A stretch of 64,000 bases of DNA from Streptomyces sp. TS71-3 (GTDB taxonomy: Bacteria; Actinomycetota; Actinomycetes; Streptomycetales; Streptomycetaceae). The DNA lies in assembly GCF_018327685.1 (NCBI RefSeq), contig NZ_BNEL01000001.1, positions 1,240,001 through 1,304,000 on the forward strand, in the 5' to 3' direction. Positions 55,378 to 61,651 of the stretch are shown here, piece after piece. The notes below the pieces were generated by a model. It was not told the origin of the DNA. It worked only from the letters and a program-made list of their open reading frames with translations, and ran no database searches. Numbering within the stretch: position 1 is the first letter of the stretch; every line of letters begins with the position of its first letter. The position numbers and the translations under genes are program-made.

Positions 55378-57315
55378 ATGCCAGCCAAGAGCCGTTCCGG
55401 CATATCCGGACCCGTCGCGTCCCACCACGGCGTGAGCCGTCGAGCCGTCCTCGGCGCCACAGCCGTGACCGGCACCGTCGCCGTCTCCGCCGCCATGATC
55501 GCCCCCGCCCGCGCCGCAGCCGCCACTCCTGCCACGGCGGACGGCGGTGCGACCGCCTCGTTCGTCGCCGCGCTACCCGCCGCGAGCGCCGTCAAGAAGA
55601 GATCCAGACTCGTCGACTACGAGGTGGTGGAACTCGCCGCGCTGCTCCGCGCGGGAGCCACCACCTCGATGAAGGTCACCCGGGCCTACCTCGACCGCAT
55701 CGACCGGTTCAACGGCCCGTTCGAGACGTACGGGGACAACGGCTTGTACAACGCGTTCGTGCGGCTCGACCGGGACGGCGCGCTCGCCGCCGCGGCGGCC
55801 GCCGACGAGCGGTTCGCGAAGGCCCGCCACTCCCGGGCGGCGCTCGACGCGCTTCCGCCGCTCCTCGGCATCCCGATCGGCGTCAAGGACTCCGTCGCCG
55901 TGAAGGGGCTGGAGGCCAAGGACGGCAGCCACGCCTTCGACGGCAACGCCGCGCATCAGGACGCCACCGTCGTGGCCCGGCTGCGCGAGGCGGGAGCCGT
56001 CATCCTCGGGCACACCGTGTGCTCCGCGTTCTCCGGCAGCATCACCGGCACCTTCGCGGGCAACGCCTGGGGCCTGCCGTACGTGCCCGGCGGCTCCAGC
56101 CAGGGCAGCGGTGTCGCGGCCGTCGCCCGGCTCGCCGCGGCCTGCATCGGCGAGGAGACCGGCGGTTCGATCATGATGCCGTCGGCGGCCAACGGCGCGA
56201 GCGGCATCAAGCCCTCGCTCGGCACGTCCTCCGTCGCCGGTCTCATGCCGCTGTCGCCCGGGTACGACGTGCTCGGCCCGATCTGCCGCTCGATGCGGGA
56301 CGCGTCGCTGCTGCTCTCCGTGATCCACGGCCCCGACCCGGTGAACGACCCGCTGACGCTGTCGGCACCGGACCCGTTCCCCGCGCTGCCGCTGACACCG
56401 CGCGAGGGGAAGCGGCCACTGACCGGGATCACCATCGGGATCCCGCAGACGGACTGGATGCGCACGTCGGCCGGTGTGCAGGTCGGCACGCCGCCGCAGC
56501 AGCTCTACGACAGCGACCACCGTGCGGCCTTCGAGCGGCTGCGGGTCCAGCTCACCGCTCTGGGCGCGAAGGTGAAGGAGTTCGACGGTCTCGACGTGAC
56601 GGTGCCCGAGAACGACCCGTACTTCAGCAGCACGGACGTGCTGGCGACGGTCGACGGCTCACCGGTCTCGCCGTCGTCCGCGGTGCTCAGCCCCAACCGC
56701 TACGAGATCCACTACTGGGGGGCCGTCCGGGACTTCGCCGCGACACGCCCCGCCGACCAGGCCGCCGCGCTCCTTGCCCAGTACGGCCGCAAGGGCCCGA
56801 ACGACGCGGCCACCTCCTTCGAGTCAGCGATCCGCTTCGGCGGCGGTGTGACGGCGGCGACCCGCGCCGAGGGCGAGCAGCGCAGGCGCACCCTCCAGGC
56901 CAACTACCAGTCGGCGCTGGACAAGGCGGGCGTCGACTTCATGCTCGTGATGAGCCTGGGCGCGCAGATCGGCAGGCGGGACGGTGGCGGCTTCCCCGTC
57001 TACCGTGCCTACTACCAGCTTCCCAACGCGCTGACCTGGCCGATGGTCTCGTTCCCGATCGGATACGACTCGACGGACGCGGGACTGCCGATCACGGCGC
57101 AGTTCTGGGGGCCGCGGTTCAGCGAGCCGGAGATCGTGCAGGCGGCGATCGACTACCAGGCGCACCACCCCGAGTACCACAACGCGGCGCCCCCGGATCC
57201 CCGGCCGGTGCCGTCCGCGCAGCGGGTGCCGATGCGGAAGGACCTGCGCGCCGACGGGGACACGCCGGCCCACTACTCCAACGACCCGCTGGTCGCTGAG
57301 GAGGCCCTGCGATGA
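55378..57315 (+). CDS. Tat-exported amidase-signature-family hydrolase
   Basis: I choose ATG 55378 (MPAKSRSGISG), with GAGGGAG about 10 nt upstream; the frame is open 5' but lacks a start signal. The 645-aa protein has a Tat leader (SRRAVLGATAVTG, then Ala-rich). The Ser-Ser-Lys triad is visible: Lys in IPIGVKDSVAVKG, the cis-Ser in PGGSSQGSG and the nucleophile Ser in ETGGSIMMPS. It should hydrolyse an amide or ester outside the membrane; the substrate is unknown. A 56-codon ORF overlaps its stop by 4 bp. Confidence 0.9.
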   Translation: MPAKSRSGISGPVASHHGVSRRAVLGATAVTGTVAVSAAMIAPARAAAATPATADGGATASFVAALPAASAVKKRSRLVDYEVVELAALLRAGATTSMKVTRAYLDRIDRFNGPFETYGDNGLYNAFVRLDRDGALAAAAAADERFAKARHSRAALDALPPLLGIPIGVKDSVAVKGLEAKDGSHAFDGNAAHQDATVVARLREAGAVILGHTVCSAFSGSITGTFAGNAWGLPYVPGGSSQGSGVAAVARLAAACIGEETGGSIMMPSAANGASGIKPSLGTSSVAGLMPLSPGYDVLGPICRSMRDASLLLSVIHGPDPVNDPLTLSAPDPFPALPLTPREGKRPLTGITIGIPQTDWMRTSAGVQVGTPPQQLYDSDHRAAFERLRVQLTALGAKVKEFDGLDVTVPENDPYFSSTDVLATVDGSPVSPSSAVLSPNRYEIHYWGAVRDFAATRPADQAAALLAQYGRKGPNDAATSFESAIRFGGGVTAATRAEGEQRRRTLQANYQSALDKAGVDFMLVMSLGAQIGRRDGGGFPVYRAYYQLPNALTWPMVSFPIGYDSTDAGLPITAQFWGPRFSEPEIVQAAIDYQAHHPEYHNAAPPDPRPVPSAQRVPMRKDLRADGDTPAHYSNDPLVAEEALR

Positions 57316-57482
57316 GCTTCCTCACGGTGGGTTGGGGGCCGGTGGTCAACGCCGGGCTGCCGCCGCAGCACCCCGGTGACGGGGACGCGCCGATCTCGAC
57401 GGTGGGGTGGTTGCCGAAGCTGGGGACGGAGTTCTATCCGTACCTCGACGAGGACACCGGGGGCGCCGGGGACGTCGAGTAG
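57312..57482 (+). CDS. 56-aa small protein coupled to the amidase
   Basis: ATG 57312 overlaps the amidase stop as ATGA, and the frame has strong G/C at third positions through TAG 57480-57482. The peptide has no Cys, no signal peptide and no membrane helix. It contains two similar blocks, VGWGPVVNAGLP and VGWLPKLG, and an acidic tail (LDEDTGGAGDVE). I recognise no family. Coupling suggests a role with the amidase or as a regulatory or export-independent peptide. It could be a shortened C-terminal extension left by a frameshift in the amidase gene. Confidence 0.6.
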   Translation: MSFLTVGWGPVVNAGLPPQHPGDGDAPISTVGWLPKLGTEFYPYLDEDTGGAGDVE

Positions 57483-57826
57483 CCGAGGCCCGCGACTCCC
57501 GCGGCCGGTGCCGGTGCGGGAGCGGACGATTCCCGGAGCGGCCGGAAAGCCGCGCTGCCCGGGCGTCCGCCCCGTGCCGGACCCGGTGGTCCAGACCTCC
57601 CCGAACCAGGGCCGGCTCCGGTGTTCGAGGCGGGTCGCTCCCTCGTACCTCAACGGGTACCGACTGAAGCAGCGGACCGTTGCCGCACTGCCGGGAGCTG
57701 CCGGCTCCCAGCCTTCGGCAGCGCCCGTCCTCGGCGAAGCGCAGTGTCCGATTCCCGCCAGCACCGTGCGGTCGTGTGCCGCAAGGTGGACATCGGAGAA
57801 CACCGCACATGCACGAGGAGCCCACG
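57483..57826. other. Gene-free spacer
   Basis: I see no coding frame with support in these 344 bases. It probably carries the promoter of the alkylation-repair genes. Confidence 0.5.
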
Positions 57827-58330
57827 ATGTCCGCCTGCACGACCGTCACCAGCCCGCTGGGTGATCTGCTACTGGTGGGTGAGAACGCCCACGGGAGGCT
57901 GACGCTGACGTCGCTGTCCATGCCCGGCCAGAAGAACGCCCCCGCCGTCCAGGAGGACTGGGACCGCGCGCCGCAGCTCTTCGCAGACGTCGCCGGGCAG
58001 CTGCGGGCCTACTTCGCCGGTGAGCTCACCGAGTTCGACATCGAGTTCACCCCCGGCGGCACGGACTTCCAGCAGCGGGTGTGGCGCGCGCTGGAGGAGA
58101 TCCCCTACGGCACGTCGACGACGTACGGCCGCCTCGCCGAGAAGCTCGGCCTTCCGCGGGAACGGGTCCAGGCACTCGGTGCCGCGGTCGGCGCCAACCC
58201 GCTGATGCTGGTGCGGCCCTGCCACCGCGTGATCGGCGCGGATGGCAGCCTGCGCGGCTACGCCGGCGGTGTGGAGCGCAAGGTGCGGCTCCTCACGCAC
58301 GAGGGCATCCTGCAGCCGTCCCTCATCTGA
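57827..58330 (+). CDS. ogt: Methylated-DNA-protein-cysteine methyltransferase
   Basis: I choose ATG 57827 (MSACTTVTSPLG), 6 nt after GAGGAG, over ATG 57809. The 167-aa protein has the helix-turn-helix of the family (TSTTYGRLAEKLG), the PCHRVIG active site with its methyl-accepting Cys and the following GYAGGVERK block. It removes methyl groups from O6-methylguanine by a suicide reaction. The next two genes encode an oxygenase and an Ada-like zinc protein, suggesting an alkylation-repair set. Confidence 0.95.
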   Translation: MSACTTVTSPLGDLLLVGENAHGRLTLTSLSMPGQKNAPAVQEDWDRAPQLFADVAGQLRAYFAGELTEFDIEFTPGGTDFQQRVWRALEEIPYGTSTTYGRLAEKLGLPRERVQALGAAVGANPLMLVRPCHRVIGADGSLRGYAGGVERKVRLLTHEGILQPSLI

Positions 58331-58430
58331 GTCCGTCCACCCCGAACCACGCTCGACCTCCTCCCCCCCCCGGAACAGGCTGGAGGCAGCGGGCGGCAGC
58401 AGACGCCCTCCACCAAGCGAGGAACCTGAC

Positions 58431-59162
58431 ATGCCTGACACGATCCACCCGGCCGGTCATGTCGCCCAGTGCGTGGCCGGGCAGGACTGGGACGCGCTGA
58501 CCGGCGAGATCGACGCGTTCGGCCATGCCCTCGCCGGCCCGATCCTCACCCCCGACGAATGCCACCGGATCAGCGCCCTGTACGACGAGCCGGGCCTCTT
58601 CCGTACGACCGTCGACATGGAGCGCCACCGGTTCGGCGCCGGCCAGTACCGCTACTTCACCCACGATCTGCCCGGCATCGTCGCGGAGTTGAGGGCGGCG
58701 TTCTATCCGCGCCTGCTGCCCATCGCCCGTGACTGGGCCGCGAAGCTGCGTCTGGCGGCGCCCTGGCCCGACGGCCTTGAAGAGTGGATCGCCATGTGCC
58801 ACGGGGCCGGGCAGGCGAAGTCCGCGCAGATCCTGCTGCGCTACGGCGCCGGGGACTGGAACGCCCTGCATCGGGACGTCTTCGGCGACATGCTGTTCCC
58901 CCTCCAGGTCGTCGTCGGCCTGGACGCGCCCGGAGCCGACTTCACCGGCGGCGAGTTCCTCATGACCGAGCAGCGGCCCCGTGCGCAGTCCCGCGGGTCT
59001 GCGACCACGCTGCCCCAGGGACACGGCCTGATCTTCACCACCCGTGACCGGCCGGTCGCCTCCAAGCGCGGCTGGTCCGTCGCCCCGATGCGGCACGGCG
59101 TCAGTACGGTGCGCTCCGGCCGCCGGCACACGCTCGGCCTCGTCTTCCACGACGCCGCATGA
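58431..59162 (+). CDS. 2-oxoglutarate/Fe(II) oxygenase
   Basis: ATG 58431 follows GCGAGGA. The 243-aa protein has the iron-binding His and Asp in ALHRDVFGD, and the distal His with the 2OG-binding Arg in MRHGVSTVRSGRRHT. A double-stranded beta-helix lies between them (LFPLQVVVGL, GGEFLMTEQ). It resembles the 2OG-Fe(II) oxygenases found beside Ada genes in actinobacteria. By context it may demethylate alkylated bases, but its sequence is not classic AlkB. A run of nine C lies 60 nt upstream at 58363-58371. Its stop overlaps the next start (ATGA). Confidence 0.88.
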   Translation: MPDTIHPAGHVAQCVAGQDWDALTGEIDAFGHALAGPILTPDECHRISALYDEPGLFRTTVDMERHRFGAGQYRYFTHDLPGIVAELRAAFYPRLLPIARDWAAKLRLAAPWPDGLEEWIAMCHGAGQAKSAQILLRYGAGDWNALHRDVFGDMLFPLQVVVGLDAPGADFTGGEFLMTEQRPRAQSRGSATTLPQGHGLIFTTRDRPVASKRGWSVAPMRHGVSTVRSGRRHTLGLVFHDAA

Positions 59163-59554
59163 GCGCCGGCACGGGCCCCGGACGCACGTACACGCTGCTG
59201 GGCCCGGACGGCCGGCCGTACCGGAGCAGCGTGCCGGGCACCCGCGGCGGGTACCGGCGTGGCCGTCTGTACGGCCGGCTGGACTGTCCCAGCGCGCTGC
59301 GCGCCCTGGCCCGCGGCCACTACCGCACCCACCGGGTGTTCTTCGCCGACGAGGCCACCGCCGTCGCCGCCGGATACCGGCCCTGCGCGGTCTGCCTGCC
59401 CACCGCGTACGCGCGGTGGAAGGCCCGGCAGGAGAGCGCCGGCCCGCATGCGGCCGACTCTGCGCGGTCCGAGACGTTCCCGCCGGCCGCGGCTCGGCGC
59501 GCGGCCGGGGGCCTCGCCGCGGCACTGCTGCCACAGCCCGCCTTCCCGCCCTAG
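59159..59554 (+). CDS. Ada-type metal-binding protein
   Basis: The 131-aa protein is coupled to the oxygenase gene by ATGA. It carries the Ada N-terminal zinc-domain pattern: LDCPSALR, then RVFFADEATAVAAGYRPCAVCLP with the CxxC pair. In Ada this domain repairs methyl-phosphotriesters through one zinc-bound Cys. Only three clear Cys are seen, so the fourth ligand may be His. No helix-turn-helix or methyltransferase domain follows; the last 40 residues are low-complexity. It likely works with the two preceding genes in alkylation response. Confidence 0.82.
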   Translation: MSAGTGPGRTYTLLGPDGRPYRSSVPGTRGGYRRGRLYGRLDCPSALRALARGHYRTHRVFFADEATAVAAGYRPCAVCLPTAYARWKARQESAGPHAADSARSETFPPAAARRAAGGLAAALLPQPAFPP

Positions 59555-59964
59555 TCGAGCGGGAAGGACGTGCCCGTGAGCCGTTCCGACAGGTTCCACA
59601 GCTCGGCGGCCAGAGGGGTGTCCTGGGCGGTGGCGCTGCGTCGTACCAGGGTCGGTCGGCCGCGCTGCTCGCCCCGTCCGTCCGGACCGGCGTAGCTCGC
59701 CCCCGGCAGGTCCCGGGTGGCCGCGAACAGGGTCGGCTGCGCCCCGTCGGTCTCACTCTGCGAGATGAGGCGGCCCACGGTCGCCGCGACGACCTTCATG
59801 GCCGGGCCCAGATGCCGGTTGAGGCCGGTGGCGGCCGCTCCGGGGTGGGCGGCGAGCGCTCGGACGCCGGAGCCTGCCGCCGTCAGGCGTCGTTGCAGTT
59901 CCAGGGTGAAGAGCAGGTCGTCGAGCGGCGCCCCGAGGCTGAGGCCGGTGAAGTGGTTGGACAT
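59551..59964 (-). pseudogene. Truncated short-chain dehydrogenase
   Basis: ATG 59964 (MSNHFTGLSLGAPLDD) precedes LLFTLELQRRLTAAGSGVRALAAHPG, which is the C-terminal third of SDR/retinol-dehydrogenase-like enzymes. The Rossmann nucleotide-binding half is missing and the usual YxxSK site just before LLFTLEL is replaced by GAPLDD. A ribosome-binding-like GAGGAAG precedes the ATG, so it may still be translated, but it cannot be a working oxidoreductase. It converges on the Ada-like gene with a 4-bp overlap. Confidence 0.82.
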
Positions 59965-60186
59965 GTGGGGCACTTCCTCTGCTCGCTCGCTCGCGGAAGA
60001 ACCGCCGGAGCGCTCGGCCGGCGGTTCCGCCACCCGTGACGTGCCGGGCGGCGCAGTCACGCTAGCCCGCCGCACGGGTCCGGCCGCCGAAGGAGAAAGC
60101 CCCGCTGTCGAACAACCCCCGAATGGGCCACCGCCACCGCCACCGCCACTCCTGGCGGGACAGGGCGAACGTCCACCGGCGCGGCG

Positions 60187-60414
60187 CTAGATCTGGTTGA
60201 GCTGGATGTCGAAGCTGAGCAGCGCGCTGTTCTCGAGGTCGGGGCTGGCCTCGACGACCCGGCCGCGTATCACCTGCATCGCGTCGAAGCGGGTCATGCC
60301 CTGCGGGGGCGTCCAGTGGCCGGCCCGCTCCTCCGCCACGAACCCCCTGGAGTTGTGCACCAGGAAGCACATGTGCCAGAAGTGCGTGCCCTGCGGCTCT
60401 TCGGGATCTTCCAT
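60187..60414 (-). CDS. Small hypothetical protein
   Basis: The 75-aa protein starts at ATG 60414. It has no signal peptide, membrane helix or motif known to me. It is soluble, with HFWHMCFLVHNSRGFVAEE near the start and a hydrophobic C-terminus (ALLSFDIQLNQI). It lies 189 nt downstream of the conservon genes on the same strand, where a conservon GTPase gene would be expected. It is not a GTPase. Codon use is normal for the region. Confidence 0.6.
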   Translation of the reverse strand: MEDPEEPQGTHFWHMCFLVHNSRGFVAEERAGHWTPPQGMTRFDAMQVIRGRVVEASPDLENSALLSFDIQLNQI

Positions 60415-60603
60415 GCCCTCAGGTTGGCCACCTTCGGATGCCCTGGCAATCCTCGGGATGCGAGGAAGTCCTCGGCGGGGGAGGGGAGGGGAACCGCTCT
60501 CGCGCCGAGCGTGGTGGCCGCTGCGGCCACCACGCGAGCCCGTACTCCCTCCCCGCCGCCGGCACCGGCACCGGCACCGAGCCGAAGCCGGCGAACGGCC
60601 CCG

Positions 60604-61200
60604 TCAGACCTGGCGCAGCCCGATCAGCACCCTCTCCATCAGCGCGGGGCTCGGGGCGCCGTCGTCGCCGGTCGACGCTCCGTGGACGATGATCAGGCCC
60701 TCGTCCGCCATGTCACCGAGGAGGACGACGGCCACCCCGAGCGGCATCGCGAGGAGCGCCGCCACCTCGGCCACCGACCTCGGCTCCCGGCAGAGCCCGA
60801 GCACCGTGCTGTACGGCTGGGTGACGGTGCTGCTGATCGGTTCGGCGGCGGTGACCAGGGTCTCGACCTCGAAGTCGTAGCGCGACCTGGTCCGGCCGCC
60901 CGTCCACACGTAGGCGCGGACGGATGCGGGTGCTCCTGCCCGCTCGGCGTTCCCCGGCCCCCAGGCGGGGGGCTGCTCGTCCCCCGCGGGTGAGTGCCCG
61001 AACGACTCGTCGGCAGGTGCCGGCGACGCTTCCTCCTGCTCGTGGCGCCCCGTGTCCTGCGGCGTGCCCCGGCTGCCGGAGCCCTTCCGCCTGCGCCGCG
61101 AGTTGCCGAGGCTGAACGAGTTGAGCACGTCGGCGAACGTCTGCTCGTCGCCCGCATCCTGATCCCTCCGTGGCCCGGACGGGCCTCCACCGGTGCTCAT
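60604..61200 (-). CDS. DUF742 protein of a conservon (CvnC-type)
   Basis: The 198-aa protein has a long polar, Arg- and Gly-rich first half and a C-terminal DUF742 winged-helix-like domain (VRAYVWTGGRTRSRYDFEVE, LVTAAEP, LCREPRSVAEVAALL, MADEGLI). In Streptomyces conservons this protein acts with the sensor kinase, the roadblock protein and a small GTPase. It starts 19 nt after the roadblock gene. No GTPase gene follows here. Confidence 0.92.
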   Translation of the reverse strand: MSTGGGPSGPRRDQDAGDEQTFADVLNSFSLGNSRRRRKGSGSRGTPQDTGRHEQEEASPAPADESFGHSPAGDEQPPAWGPGNAERAGAPASVRAYVWTGGRTRSRYDFEVETLVTAAEPISSTVTQPYSTVLGLCREPRSVAEVAALLAMPLGVAVVLLGDMADEGLIIVHGASTGDDGAPSPALMERVLIGLRQV

Positions 61201-61219
61201 GTTCTCCCCGTCCGCGCCT

Positions 61220-61651
61220 TCAGGCCGCAGTCTGCCGGGACTGGTGGAGCTCGGTGCGGAGTTCCGGGGTCAGCATCTCGCCGACCTGGTCCACGAGCAC
61301 CGACATCTCGTAGGCGATCTGGCCTATCTCGCAGTCGGGGGCCGCCAGGGCGACCAGGCACGAGCCGTCGCGGATCGACATCATCAGCATGTTGCCGCCC
61401 TCCATCTGGATCACCGTGCTCCGCACCTCCCCGGTGTCCATGCACTCGGCAGCGCCGTGGATCAGGCTGACGGCGCCGGCCGCGATGGTGGAGAGCTGGT
61501 CGGCACGTTCGTCCGCCAGGCCCTCCGATGCGGTGAGCAGCAGGCCGTCGGCGGATATCACCACGACGTGCGCCACGGTGGGAACGCGCTCGATGAAGTC
61601 GGTGACCAGCCATCCGAACTGGCTCACCTCCCCGGATTGGGGTGATGTCAT
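61220..61651 (-). CDS. Roadblock/LC7-domain protein of a conservon (CvnB-type)
   Basis: The 143-aa protein is a single roadblock/LC7 domain (ISADGLLLTASEGL, MLMMSIRDGSCLVALAAPD). Such proteins scaffold or regulate small GTPases. Its ATG overlaps the kinase stop (ATGA), so both are made together. The length is typical of the family. Confidence 0.95.
   Translation of the reverse strand: MTSPQSGEVSQFGWLVTDFIERVPTVAHVVVISADGLLLTASEGLADERADQLSTIAAGAVSLIHGAAECMDTGEVRSTVIQMEGGNMLMMSIRDGSCLVALAAPDCEIGQIAYEMSVLVDQVGEMLTPELRTELHQSRQTAA

Noticed and set aside
58363..58371. C9 run as a coding phase-variation tract
   Set aside because: It lies in the spacer between two genes and not in a reading frame. 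At most it could alter promoter spacing.
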